Part shown: positions 1 to 11,793 of the stretch, one piece after another
Layout: each line of letters starts with the position of its first letter
Position numbering within the stretch: position 1 is the stretch's first letter
Source of the DNA: Adiantum capillus-veneris
Taxonomy: Eukaryota; Streptophyta; Polypodiopsida; Polypodiales; Pteridaceae
DNA length: 64,000 bases
Reading direction: 5' to 3'
NCBI GenBank assembly: GCA_014529385.2
Contig: CM043964.1
Span: 844,997 to 908,996, forward strand
Program-made: the position numbers and the translations under genes
The notes under the pieces: model-generated
Databases searched by the model: none
What the model was told of the DNA's origin: nothing
Seen by the model: only the letters and a program-made list of their open reading frames with translations

Positions 1-1141
1 AGGCGGCTGCCTCAACCATTGAGATGGCATGGCTAGTAGCCATGTCCTCAACTAGCTTCTTCATCCCGCCTTTTCTAAAGTTTGTCCCCAAGAGCTTACC
101 TGTTTCACTTAAGTGAATTTTTCCATCTTTAAAGAAAAAAATATACTTTGTCAAAGCGTCTTTAAAACTTTCACAATCCCTCCTTCCATGGTCAGTACTA
201 TCGCACCATATGCATCTATTTACAAAGCCTTCTCTGTTTTAAGGTCTTTGCCATGTAGATTGTCCTGATGGTTGATCCTTTTCTTCTAGCCTTGTATGCT
301 TTAACTTGAGCTCTTGCATTCCCTTGACAATATCATTTAGAATGGACTTGTCACTCTTTGGAACCACAATCACATACTTTATAAGACTCTCAGAAACAAC
401 CGGGGCTTGAGTAGGGTTGACTATCATCTTGTCTCTTCGTCCTTGTCGCTTAGCTAGCAGTGAAATGGCATCTTCGACCTCATTCCAATTGGTCTTCAAA
501 CCCTGTTCTGCATCCTTAACCTCGGGTAGTAGCTCTAACTTCTCTTGAATTTCTTTACCTATGGCCTGCAAAAAGAGCTCTGTCTTCTCTGAGTTTAGTG
601 TAGCCTTTTTAGTCCTTGACAATTGGTCATATCGGCCTTCAAATTCCCTTAGAACTTCGGTAGGCGAAAGCCCCTCTTTTGGCCGAACTACCCACTCTAA
701 AAAAGTCCTCTTTGTTACCCTTTTGGAGTCCTCCATGAAATACTCTTCCTTCAAGGATACTTTGAATGCTTCCCAAGTTGCCCCATGCTCATTTCTAATT
801 CCCCTTACATGCTCTCTGATCTCCAGAACCATAGCAAGTTCAAAACTTTGCACCATCTCTGCTTCAGGCACTCGATGAATCTCCATCTCATTTACATATC
901 CACAAAAATACTTTGTTACATCTTTACCTTTAAATTGGTCCATTTTCTTCACCATAGATTGCAGTGCTTTGGTTGAGGAGAGCTCCCTCCTTTCTGCAGC
1001 TTGCTGCTGCTGCATAAACACTGCAAAAGCTTAAAACATTTGCATTGTGACTGGATCAAACCAAACCCCCTGTTGCTCTTGTTGCTCCATAGCTTTAACA
1101 CCTTGTTTTGAGACCTTAAATGAAGCTTTTGAAGCATCACC
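1..1141 (-). pseudogene. Ty3/gypsy-like retrotransposon gag, broken and cut by the window edge
   Basis: On the minus strand this reads as a retrotransposon Gag: a Gln-rich start (QQQQAAERREL), a helical capsid-like region (about 800-350) with MDQFKGKDVTKYFCGY and YDQLSR, then a CCHC zinc knuckle CIWCDSTDHGRRDC (C-x2-C-x4-H-x4-C) near 170-210, and a tail KGGMKKLVEDMA running off the left edge. Gag packages the element's RNA into particles. Two in-frame stops break it, TAA at 1031-1033 and TAA at 239-241, the second just before the knuckle. The frame is otherwise open from 1141 to the edge, and a TAG at 1142-1144 closes it upstream, so the true start is not visible. The longest open segment is 1021-239 (260 residues, opening at a GTG). 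Protease and pol would lie left of the window. No LTR is seen upstream. The knuckle and capsid context make the call fairly secure; the clade is less so. Confidence 0.72.
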
Positions 1142-1144
1142 CTA

Positions 1145-2480
1145 GCCTACTTCCCTTCCAAAAATGTGTCAAGAAGTGCACAGTGCGACTAGGAGAGCAT
1201 CGGGCCTCTGACTGTGAGGATTCGTAGAAAAATCAAGCAAGGAGTAGATGATTTGAAGCCAAAAACGCACTAAAAAAGAAATAAAATCCAGCCATGAAAT
1301 CTCCACTTTGAAAAAGAACCAATACTAACTCAAAACTCTTGTGTGTGTGTGAAGATTAGGTGTAGCCTCGCTCCCAATTGCACAGATACAGTGCTCATTT
1401 GACCTGTTAAAAACCCTAAAATGACGCTTTGATTCCTCGTCATGACCATTTCATGGAAGTTCACCACTCCATTGGAGAATTCCAAGTAGTTATTTGAGGA
1501 GGGGAAACCCTAATTGGAGGCTTCACAGTCTCAACCATGTAGTGGAAGCAACACGGGACTGCACTTGCACCTTGTAAAAGAATGACTGTATCTCCTTGCT
1601 CATATGCCCAAATGAGCTTATTCTTGGCTCTAAAATTCCCCACACAGCTTATGCAATGATGGCACAATCGTGGATGTGGCATTTTGAGCTATTTTGAGCT
1701 ATTGTTGACCATTTTAAGGCCATTTTTAGCCCAAAAATGCCACTTTTTATCCGTAAAAAGCCCAAACAAGCTAGAAAAAATCCTTAAATTTGTGGAGAAT
1801 CCCTTTGGGCTCAAATTTCATCTTGAAACTCATTTTCCCACTTGGTAAGCACTTTGGAAACGTCTTTTACGCCAGCACACGAAACCTGCTATTTTTGGCC
1901 GAGATTGCCCGCATTGAACTTTCTAGGCAAAACAAGCGTGCCACTTCAATACACTTGACATTTGTACATTTCTAAAGCAAAATACGCATATATTTATTTT
2001 AAAAAGCATGTCATAGTGCCACGTCTAGCACCTCGTCTGCCCAACAAGGTATATACACGGCTGCAGTCGTGACAACTATTTTTGCATACATCACACTATG
2101 TACATTATAGCATTTGGGCCCACATGACAAAAGCATTGAGAGTGAGGTAAATATTTTAGTTTCACATGATGCATGTGCTATTGCACGAGAACTCTCGAGG
2201 GTTTTATCCCATATATTATATAAGAATGCACAAAGAGAGGGGAGGGGGGGCGGGGGGATCGGGGGTGGTTCTCTTTCTTCAATGAGAGCAATTGGTGCTT
2301 GTAGTACAGTGTGATATTTTTTATCCACAGTGATAACTTTTTGGATGATAGAAATTTCAAGACTTTGATTTGATAGGACATTTCCATGTATGACTTGCAA
2401 TGTCATTGATAAAAGTCACAAAGCATACAATTTTTCTTTTAATAATATCAAAACTCACAATTGTGAGTGAATTATATTGA
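1145..2480. other. Intergenic, no gene recognised
   Basis: Short ORFs on both strands have no recognisable domain. The stretch contains the G-rich tract at 2239-2265 and near its right end a perfect 14-bp palindrome CTCACAATTGTGAG (about 2456-2469), which recurs near 49550. Part of the left end could be the 5' leader or LTR of the gag element, but no LTR ends or primer binding site could be identified. Confidence 0.5.
2239..2265 (+). other. G-quadruplex-forming motif
   Basis: Four G runs of 4, 7, 6 and 5 bases are separated by loops of 1, 1 and 3 bases (GGGG-A-G7-C-G6-ATC-GGGGG). This fits the usual G4 rule with very short loops, predicting a stable quadruplex on the plus strand. No gene lies close enough to suggest a regulatory role. 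Confidence 0.6.
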
Positions 2481-2574
2481 GTAGCCAAAAAAATTACAAG
2501 GTTTTTTCATGCTCATGTTAAGCCATGAAAACATCCAGGAATCATAATTACACCGGCTATTAGGGCAGCCACTC

Positions 2575-3349
2575 CTACCGATGGCCAAGGTTTGCCCCCG
2601 TCCCAGGTATTCCGTCTACTGATAATAGGGCACAAGTAGTCCTAGACCAATCCTCCGAGTGATGCTTGCGCCGGAGTGCCCATATTAGCCCTTTGCTTTC
2701 GTGTATAATTTCTATGAAGCTTGCCACCTCAAATCCTCCTTCAAAAACACGGCGGTTCCTTATTTTCCATACATTATGAAAGAAGAAGTATCTGACAATC
2801 TGGGTGCTGACGAGGAGTGCAGGACTACCTGAGTTTTTACCTCCAAAGCATAGGTCAGTCTTGAAAAACCTAATTTTCCATGTTCTTTGGACCCACTTGC
2901 ATACTTTCCCTGCGAGGCCTTTTATAGCTGGGCAGTCCATGAAAAGGTGGGCCAAATCTTCACTAGTCAACCTGCACCCCAAGCATCGATCTGACCCAAT
3001 CCCTCTCTCCTGAATCTTCACACCCATCGGTAGAGCACCCCAAATAACCTTCCATAAGAAAACCTTCATGTACTATGGAACCTTTTGTTTCCATATGTTC
3101 TCCATTACATGCTCCCACCTTTCCTCCAGCCATTGCTTTTTCCATAGCTTATTAAGGGGGCTAGACCAATTCTTCTTTTGCATCATTGTCTGATAAATGA
3201 TTTTGGTATGGGGTTTCCCCAAGAGACTGCTTCCGGGCCATTTCTAGGCTTTCCAGTGCAACTCCGAGCATCACTAGATTGTCAAGTTCTTTCATCACTT
3301 TGTGGACAAGCAAGACCTCCAAGCTATTGAGTTGGTACTGGGAAATCAT
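2575..3349 (-). pseudogene. LINE (L1-type) 3' fragment: end of ORF2 with zf-RVT domain
   Basis: The minus-strand reading gives the C-terminal end of a plant LINE ORF2. The zinc-binding reverse-transcriptase domain (zf-RVT) is clear: VFLWKVIWGALPMG, then CLGCRLTSEDLAHLFMDCP (Cys/His pattern) and FFFHNVWKIRNRRVFEG. Upstream, a linker (WSSPLNKLWKKQWLEERW) is in the same frame but is cut by a TAG just before the domain, and further upstream the frame is unclear. No reverse transcriptase core, endonuclease or ORF1 is present, so this is a 5'-truncated copy, the usual result of LINE insertion. The coding end is at 2575; no poly(A) tail was found. It is a different copy from the two LINEs in the right half of the window. 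Confidence 0.75.
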
Positions 3350-3639
3350 AAGGTCAATGGTTTTCCAACTCTTAAGACCATATTAGGTAAAGTGGGAAAA
3401 TCCCAATTCCCAGGTTGGACAACTTTCAATATATCATGTATAAAATATAGAGATTTTGTCAAAAATTTGAGTTTTCTTAAGGTCTCATTCCACTTTATGC
3501 ACATACAATACACAATGAGAACAACTAAAATATCATGGTTTCAATCAATTGGATTATTAGGAGAGGAGTATATTGCATCCATTATCATTGTCTATGTTCT
3601 ACTGTCCTACCTACAACTTATCTCAACATGGAGAGCTTG

Positions 3640-5290
3640 GTTTCTAGGTCCACCACTTGTCCAAGTTAATGTAAAAGTGACTCAAGGTTCACAACTTGTG
3701 AAAGCAAGGATCCATTGAGGAATACAATCCACTTGGCTATTTTTCCTTAATTTACTGCATGTGACATTTAAGCAAGGTCCACTTCTAATCTATAACTTCT
3801 TAATTTGAGGCATGGGGCATACATAAAATATGTAGCATATGCTCTATTGCCTCATAGGAAGGTTGGTTTCAAGGTGCACTTATCCATGCTAGCCTATCTT
3901 GGAGAAATGATGGAGCTTGCTTCTCTCCTTGTTTCAATGGAGACTAGCTTGGGCAAGTGGTGGACCTTTGCTTCTCTCTATGTTTCAATAGAGTTAGCTT
4001 GGACAAGTGGTGATCTTGGAACAAAACCCCCATGTAAAACATATCAACGGTATTCCAAGTGATTAGAAAGATTACCATTTAAGATATAACCTTATAGGTT
4101 GGACAACTAGATCTTGGCTTGGAGAAATGGTGGACCTTTGATTCTCTCCATGTTTCAATGGAGTCTATCTTGGAGAAATGGTGGAGCTTGCTTCTGTCCA
4201 TGTTTCAATGGAGCCTAGCTTGAACAGTTGGTGGACCTTTGCTTCTCTCTATGTTTCAATAGAGTTAGCTTAGACACGTGGTGGATCTTCAAAATAAACC
4301 AACTACTATCAATGTTGCCTAGCTTGGACAAGTGGTGGAGTGTTTCTCTACTCCATGTTTCAATGGATCTTAGCTTGGACAAGTGTTGGACCTTAAAACA
4401 AAAACCCCATGTACAACATAGAATGGATTTTCTAGATTTCAATGGAGTCTAACTTTAACAAATGGTGGAGCTTGTCTTCATCCATGTTTCAATGAAACTA
4501 GTTTGGACAAGTGGTGGACCTCGTAAAAAACCCCCCCATGTACAACATATCATTGGTTTTCTAAGTGATGGGAAGGAATACCATTCAAGATATAAACTTA
4601 TAGCTTGGATAAGTAGTTGACTTTAAAACCAAATTCATCATAATACAATGAAATACAGGTCAGCCAATTCCTAAATCTTGAGACCAAACCTCCCATGCTA
4701 TTAGAGATAATATATTGGATAAGTAGTGGACCTTCTATTATTTTCCCATGCCTAGTTTAGACAACCGGTACACTTCGCAGCTATAAAGGTTGGACGAGTT
4801 GTGGAGCCTTGTTTCTATCCATGTTTTAATGGATCCTAGCTTGGACAAGTGGTGGACCTTGGAAAAAAGCTTCCATGTACAACATATATGAGGTTTTCCA
4901 TGTTTTAATGGAACCTATCTTGGACAAATGGTGAAGCTTGCTTCTCTCCATGTTGATTTTGGAACTACCTTAGACAAGTGGTGGAGCTTTTCTTTTCTAC
5001 TCTTCATAATACAATGAAGTATATGTTGGTTACATGGTGAATCTTAAGGCCAAACCTCCCATTTTACTAGAGATGATAGGTTGGACAAGTGGATCAACCT
5101 TTTATCATTTCTCCATGACTATATTGGACAATTAGTAGACATAACATCTCTCTATGTTGTCTAGAGATGAGCTTGGACAAGTAATGGACCCTGCTTCTCT
5201 CTTCCCTTGGTTTACTAGTTTGAAGACTCAGTATATATACTTTCTTAGATCTAGCTTGAACAAGTGGTGGACCTTGCATCCACAATCTTA
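3640..5290. repeat. Satellite array, left block (core mostly as AGCTTGGACAAGTGGTGGAC on +)
   Basis: Diverged copies of the satellite core recur about every 50-80 bp (for example near 3945, 4000, 4100, 4225, 4330, 4375). They are separated by the linker TCCATGTTTCAATGGAG and by ACCCCCATGT segments. This is the reverse complement of the unit in the 19.65-36.85 kb array. The first unit (about 3647) has the opposite orientation, so the block begins with an inversion. The copies are more diverged than in the main array, and the 442-bp order is only partly kept. Short ORFs across it are repeat-derived. Confidence 0.85.
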
Positions 5291-6042
5291 ATTCAGTACA
5301 AAAAAGTATATGAAAAAAAAACATAGGAATCTTGGTTTGAAGGTCAAGCAATTAGGTTCCAAATGCACATGATAATATATTTTCCACCCATATTAAAAGA
5401 AAGTTAAATATGTTATTACCAAATTGACAAAGGTAACGTCCAAGAATTATATCTTTCCATCTTGTCAGATCTAAATCTTCAACAAGGCGACATGCATGTA
5501 TACATCAACTTTCAAGCCATTCAAAAATACATGCACTTAGATTCCATAGTTTTGTTTTCAAAGTCTTTTAGGTTCTAAAACTCTTTCACATAAAGTATGT
5601 AATGACAAAATTCTTGAAGCAAACATTTGTGCCCAACAAAAAGATCCCTCTCACATATTTAAAGTCCATGAATTATCTGATCCACACTTACAAGTTTTAT
5701 TTTGACATCAAACATCAATTTTTTCATAGTTCCAAATAAATGCAACCTCGATATGAATTGACAAAAAATGAATTTCTTTTACTATATGACCCAACATAGG
5801 CCCCAATCAAATAAAAAATGAGTCCCCAAAAATTTGGGTGCACTCTAGCAATACATCAGAGTCCCCTTACAATAGGATGCACTCCAATAGTACATTGAAG
5901 TCCCCTTAGAGTAGGGTGCACTCCATTCAAGTATTCATAAAATTGACACACCTTTAAAAAAAAAAAAAAACACTATATCAAATTATACAAATGTTGAAAG
6001 ATACACACTAGAATAAAAAAAGCATCTTATAGCCATATTTAT
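5291..6042. other. AT-rich intergenic stretch, no gene seen
   Basis: No coding signature was found on either strand. It lies between a satellite block and the 3' end of the FCP1-like exon on the minus strand, so part of it may be that gene's 3' untranslated region. It contains the 39-bp tandem repeat at 5835-5925 and an A15-16 run near 5955. Confidence 0.5.
5835..5925. repeat. Minisatellite, 39-bp period, about 2.3 copies
   Basis: The block starting GTGCACTC at 5838, 5877 and 5916 repeats with a 39-bp period and includes AGTCCCCTTA in each full copy. It is a small local duplication unrelated to the satellite core. Confidence 0.75.
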
Positions 6043-6818
6043 TCAATACTTTCGTGTTGACAAGTACACACCAAGGACATAATTTGTCTCAGAATCACTA
6101 TACTGATTTACAATTGTGTTGTATGTATAGACTCTCTTATCTCTTGCATACAACCATCCTACCAACCATGGAATTATGGTTCTCTGCAAGAAGTTTTGAA
6201 GTTGCTCGGAAGTTTGCCTCCACATCTTTGGAAATATAAGATATGTCCCTGGCATGTTCCACATCACCCTATATGGAGTGTCATCAAAAATTAAGGTATT
6301 GTTTGCATCCAAATCCTCAAATATCTTCCAAATATCACTCAGATTTTTGTGATAAACCCTTGTAAATCCTAACATGATATTTGGATTTTGGCAATTTTTG
6401 TTACTCATAAACACCTTGAACTTGGTATACTGCTCAGGAAAACATTTTTGTGTGATGCGTTGCACCCTTGTTAAGTTATAACAACTCCATATCCATAGCT
6501 CAAAGTATTCAGCACAAAAATCCAAAAAACTTTGTGCGTCTGGTCGCACCACATGATAAACTTCATCTTTGTCCTCCACAAGTCGCATGTGTTGAGCCCA
6601 AGATGGCATAGAATCTCCATGTTTCATTTCAACTGTCTTGAGAAGTAACCCCTCTAGATCCAAGATAAGTACTCTTTTGATGTCCTTGAAAGCAAGTGGT
6701 AGGTGATAAGGAGGTGATTCATTCCTTGGACAAGGTCTTGGAGGAGGTTGGATGGGTAATTCAATAGTTTTCTTCAATTTATGCCAGCATATAGCCAATC
6801 CATTTTTCTGTAATGGTT
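6043..6818 (-). CDS. FCP1-like (NIF/HAD-fold) phosphatase domain protein, last exon
   Basis: The minus-strand exon encodes an FCP1/SCP-type HAD phosphatase domain. Such proteins remove phosphate from protein serines, for example in the RNA polymerase II C-terminal tail. Visible motifs, numbered from the internal Met at 6798: motif I VLILDLEGLLLKT (Asp47), the FELWIWSCYNLTRV strand, a Lys in VYHKNLSDIW, and motif III LIFDDTPYR. The catalytic signature is normally DxDx(T/V); here it is D-L-E-G-L, so the second Asp (the acid/base) is Glu and the Thr/Val is Leu. A variant DLNGLL is known in a plant subfamily of this fold. The frame is open upstream of that Met to a good acceptor (TTTAATTTCAG, exon from 6818), so earlier exons are missing from view and the start is not chosen. 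The exon ends with TAA at 6043-6045. It has no stops or frameshifts, unlike its relative at 11.8-13.2 kb. Activity is uncertain. Confidence 0.7.
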
Positions 6819-7109
6819 CTGAAATTAAAGAACAAGAACACTTAATGCAAACACAACAATAGACATGAGTTTTACATTGTCTACCCTAAGGTTTTATTAG
6901 ATACCAAAATCCATCTATGATCTACTCATTAATAGAAAGAAAGTCAAATTAAAATCCTGACTCTTTTTTATGCTACACTCTCTCTTAGTCTCAATACCAT
7001 GGAGTTCAACTAGACTTAAGTCAACTAATAACTTACTACTTGTTGTTAAAGGATATGCCTTGCGAAGTGTATAAGGCTTAACCAATGCTCTATTGTAGAA
7101 TGGGTATTT

Positions 7110-10100
7110 AGGTCTCAAGGTCTACCACTTATCCAAGCAAAGATCCATTTAGATATGGAAACCCAATTTTTCTTAAAATAATGATATAGAGTGGACAAGT
7201 GGTGATCCTGAGACCAAGCCACTCATGCTACTAGGGATAATAGGTTGGACAAGTGGTGGACCTTGAATGTAACCCCCCATGTACAAAGTATCAGGGGTTT
7301 TGGGTATTTCAATGGACTCTAGCATCTTGGAAACATGGTGAGCTTACTTCTCTCCATGTTTTCAATGGAGTCTATCTTGGATAAATGGTGGAGCATCATT
7401 CTCTCCATGTTTCAATGGAGCCTACCTTGGACAAGTGGTGCACGTTTGTTTTCCTCTATGTTTGAACAGATTTAGCTTGGACAAGTGTGGACCTTGGAAC
7501 AAAATCCCCATGTAAAACATATCATGGACATTACAAGTGGTGAGAAAAAATACCATTCAATATATAACCTTATAGGTTGGAAAAGTGGTGGACCTTAACA
7601 CCCAATTATTATTAATATAATGACAAGAGTGGACAAGTGGTGAATCTTGCGACCAAACCTACTAGGAAAAGTACGTTGGACAAGTGGTGGACCTTGAATG
7701 CAAACCCCCCATGTACAAAATATTACTCATGCTACTAGAATAATTTGGTATTAAGGTCCATGTTTCAATGGAGCCTAGCTTGGAAAAGTGGGTGGACCTT
7801 TGTTTCTCTCTATGTTTCAATAGAATTTGCTTGGACAAGTGGTGAACCTTGGAACAAAACCCCCATGTAAAGCATGTCATGGCATTACAAGTGGTGAGAA
7901 AAAAATACCATTCAAGGTATAACCTTATAGGCTGGACAAGTGGTGGACCTTAGCACCCAATTCCTCTTATTATAATGACATATAGTGGAAAAGTGGTGAA
8001 TTGTGAGACCAAACCTACTAGGGATAATAGGTTGGAGAAATGGTTTACCTTGAATGTAAATCACCCATGTACAAAATATCATGGGTTTTGCGTATTTCAA
8101 TGGAGCCTAGCATCTTGGAGACATGGTGGAACTTACTTCTCCCCATGTTTTAATGGAGCCTATCTAGGAGAAATGGTGGAGGTTCCTTCTCTCCATGTTT
8201 CAATGGAGCCTAGCTTGGACAAGTCGTGGACCTTTGTTTCTCTCTATGTTTGAATATGGTTAGCTTGGACAAGTGGTGGATCTTGGAATGAAACTCCCAT
8301 GTAAAACATATCATGGGCATTTCAAGTGGCGAGAAAGGATACCATTTAAGATATAACCTTATAGGTTGGACAAGTGGTGGACCTAACACAATATAAAGAC
8401 ATAGAGTGTACAAGTGGTGAATCTTGAAACCAAACCACTCATGCTACTAGGGATAATAGGTTAAACAAGTGGTGGGCCTTGAAATAAAACCCCCTAGAGT
8501 GTTTCAATGGAGCCTAGCTTGGAAACATGGTAAAGCTTGCTTCTCTCCATGTTTCAATGCAGCCTATCTTGGATAAATGGTGCAGCATCATTCTCTCCAT
8601 GTTTCAATGGAGCCTAGCTTGGACAAGTGTGGACCTTTGTTCTCTCTATGTTTGGAATAGAGTTATCTTGGAAAAGTGGTGGACCTTGGAACAAAAACCC
8701 CATGTAAAAACATATCATGGGCATTACAAGTGGTGAGAAAAAATACCATTCAATATATACCCTATAGGTTGGACAAGTGGTGGACCTTAACACCCAATTA
8801 TTCTTAATATAATGACAAGAGTGGATAAGTGGTGAAATTGGGACCAAACCTACTAGGGAAATAGGTTGGACAAGTGGTGGACCTTGAATGTAAACGCCCC
8901 ATGTACAAAATATCACTCATGCTACTAGAAATAATTTGGTATTAAGGTCCATGTTTCAATGCAGCCTAGCTTGGAAAAGTGGTGGACCTTTGTTTCTCTC
9001 TATGTTTCAATAGATTTATCTTGGACAAGTGGTGTACCTTGGAACAAAACCCCCATGTAAATCATGTCATGGCATTACAAGTGGTGAGAAAAAATACCAT
9101 TCAAGCTATAACATTATAGGTTGGACAAGTGGTGGACCTTAACACCTAATTCCTCTTAATATAATGACATAGAGTGGACAAGTGGTGAATCATGAGACCA
9201 AACCTACTAGGGATAATAGGTTGGACAAGTGGTGAACCTTGAATGTAAACCCCCCATGTACAAAAAATTATGGGTATTGGGTATTTCAATGGAGCCTAGC
9301 AACTTGGAGACATGGTGGAGCTTATTTCTCTCCATGTTTCAATGGAGCCTATCTAGGAGAAACAGTGGAGGTTCCTTCTCTCCATGTTTCAATGAGCCTA
9401 GCTTGGACAAGTGGTGGACCTTTCTTTCTCTATATGTTTTAAATAGAGTTAGCTTGGACAAGTGGTGGACCTTGGAATGTGAACCCCCATGTAAAACATA
9501 TCATGGGCTTTCAAGTGGTGAGAAAGATACTATTTAAAATATAACCTTATAGGTGGACAAGTGGTGGACCTTAACACATATTTCTTCTTCATATAATGAC
9601 ATAGAGTGTACAAGTGGTGAATCTTGAGACCAAACCACTCTTGCTACTAGGGATAATAGGTTGGACAAGTGGTGGACCTTGAATGTAAACCCCTCATGTA
9701 CAAAATTATGGGTTTAGGGTATTTCAATGGAGCCTAGCTTGGAGACATGGTGGAGATTGCTTCTCTCAATGTTTCAATGGAACCTATCTGGAGAAATGGT
9801 GGATCATCCTTCTCTCCATGTTTCAATGGAGCCTATCTTGGACAAGTGGTGGACCTTTGCTTCTCTCTAATGTTTTAATGGAGTTAGCTGGACAAGTGGT
9901 GGGTCTTGGAACAAAACCCCTTTGTAAAACATAGCATGGACATTACAAGTGATGAGGAAAATATCATTCAAGATATAAACCTTATAGGTTGGAAAAGTGG
10001 TGATGGACCTTGACAAGTGGTGAAGGATACCATTTAAGATATACCCTTATAGGTTGGACAAGTGGTGGACCTTAACACCCAGTTATTCTTAATATAATGA

Positions 10101-11050
10101 CATAGAGTGGATAAGTGGTGAATCTTAAGACCAAATCACTCATGCTACTAGGTATAATACGTTAGAGAAGTGGTAGACCTTGAATGTAAACACCCCATGT
10201 ACAAAATATCATGGTTTTAGGGTGTTTCAATGGAGCCTAGAATCTCGGAGACATGGTAGATCTTGATTCTTTCCATGTTTGAATGGCACCTATCTTGGAA
10301 AAATGAGGAGGTTACTTCTCTCCATACTTCAAACGGAGCCTAGCTTTGACAAGTGGTGAACCTTTGCTTCTCTCTATGTTTGAATAGAGTTAGCTTGGAC
10401 AAGTGGTGGACCTTTGCTTCTCTCTATGTTGAATAGAGTTAGCTTGGACAAGTGGTGGACCTTGGAATGAAACCCCCGTGTAAAACATATCATGGGCATT
10501 TCAAGTGGTGAGAAAGGATACCATTTAAGATATAACCTTATAGGTTGGACAAGTGGTGGACCTTAATACATAGTTCTTCTTATATATATGTGACATAGAG
10601 TGTACAAGTGGTGTATCTTGAGACCAAACCACTCGTGCTACTAGGGATCCAGCTTAGACGCTTGGAAAGTGGTGGACCTTGGAAAAAAGTCCCCCTATAC
10701 AACATAATGAGTTTTTTCATGTTTTAATGGAAGAGAGATTCGACAAATGGTGGAGCTTCTTATCTCCATGTGGATTTTAGAACTAGCTTGGACAAGTGGT
10801 GGAGCTTTGCTTTTTACTCTTCATAATACAATGATGTATAGGTTGGTTACATGGTGAATCTTAAGGCCAAACCTCCCATCTTACTAGAGATGATAGGTTG
10901 GACAAGTGGTCAACCTTCTATCATTTCTCCATGCCTATAATTAGACAATTAGTAGAACTAGCATCTTTCTATTTGTCTAGAGCTGAGCTTGGACAAGTAG
11001 TGGACCTTGCTACTCTCTTCCCTTGATTATTAGTTTGAAGACTCATTATA
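7110..11050. repeat. Satellite array, second left block
   Basis: This block is dense in the core read as AGCTTGGACAAGTGGTGGACC on the plus strand, with the 440-bp-type order: CAAAACCCCCATGTAAAACAT, CATTACAAGTGGTGAG, TATAGGTTGGACAAGTGG, CTACTAGGGATAATAGG. The first unit (about 7125) is again inverted relative to the rest. Marker segments recur near 7500, 7860, 8290, 8700, 9050, 9480, 9915 and 10470. Three consecutive units near 7500-8690 recur at 8690-9880, an internal duplication with an offset of about 1.19 kb. It may lie in an intron of the FCP1-like gene whose last exon ends at 6818, but no upstream exon was identified. Confidence 0.9.
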
Positions 11051-11793
11051 TATACTTGCTTAGATCTATATAATTACTCATTAGTTAGGTTACAAGTGGG
11101 TATGTAATTTGTTACCTCAAGGGACTTTGAATATTGAATAGTAAGAAAGTCAAGTGCTGGTTTGAAGATCTTTTGCTTATCTAAACTAGACTCTAACTCA
11201 ATAATAAGTTTCATAAGTTCCACGATTGTCCTATCTAGCTCCAAAAGAGTCTTAATTGGTTTGTGCTAGATTCTAACTTCCTTGATGGGGTAGAATCCTA
11301 GAAAAATGAGGCACTATAAGTTTTACCTTAGCTCAAATGGATTTTTCACTAAACTCGACTGCAATTTGGCTATCTAGTCTTTGTCTCGATGGAGTTAAAC
11401 ACTAGATACATAGTAGTGAATATTTAAGCTTCATGTCTCTTTCACTTGATCGAGATATGAGACCATACTTTCAAGGTCACCACTTGTCTTACCTAAAGAC
11501 CAATGTGAGACATGGGAGCAAGAAAAGCCATCCGATATTGTTTTAAGGACTATTACATAGGCAATCAATAACTTAAGTAAAGCAAAAAGACTTGGATCTT
11601 TCACAATTAATAACTTAAGTAAAGCCAAAAAGACTTGGATCTTTGACATTTTTTTCAAACTAAAAAAGCACAATCTCATGCTAACAAAACTATAAATCAC
11701 AATTGAAAGGTTTGAACAAGAAAAAGATCAACAATCTTAATAAGAAGGATACTTTTCATTTCATTTGATGATTACAAACTAAAATAAAGTCTC
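11051..11793. other. Intergenic, no gene recognised
   Basis: The stretch lies between the second satellite block and the 3' end of the broken FCP1-like gene. Short ORFs (for example minus strand 11700-11431) have no recognisable domain. It contains a 42-bp direct tandem duplication at 11567-11650. Confidence 0.5.
11567..11650. repeat. 42-bp tandem duplication (two copies)
   Basis: AATAACTTAAGTAAAGC plus AAAAAGACTTGGATCTTT occurs at 11567 and again at 11609 with minor differences. Confidence 0.75.

Noticed and set aside
561-878. Plus-strand ORF opposite the gag gene
   Set aside because: Antisense shadow of a clear Gag reading.
2011-2406. 131-codon minus-strand ORF and a plus-strand ORF through the G-rich tract
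   Set aside because: No recognisable domain; the Pro- or Gly-rich segments come from the G/C tract.
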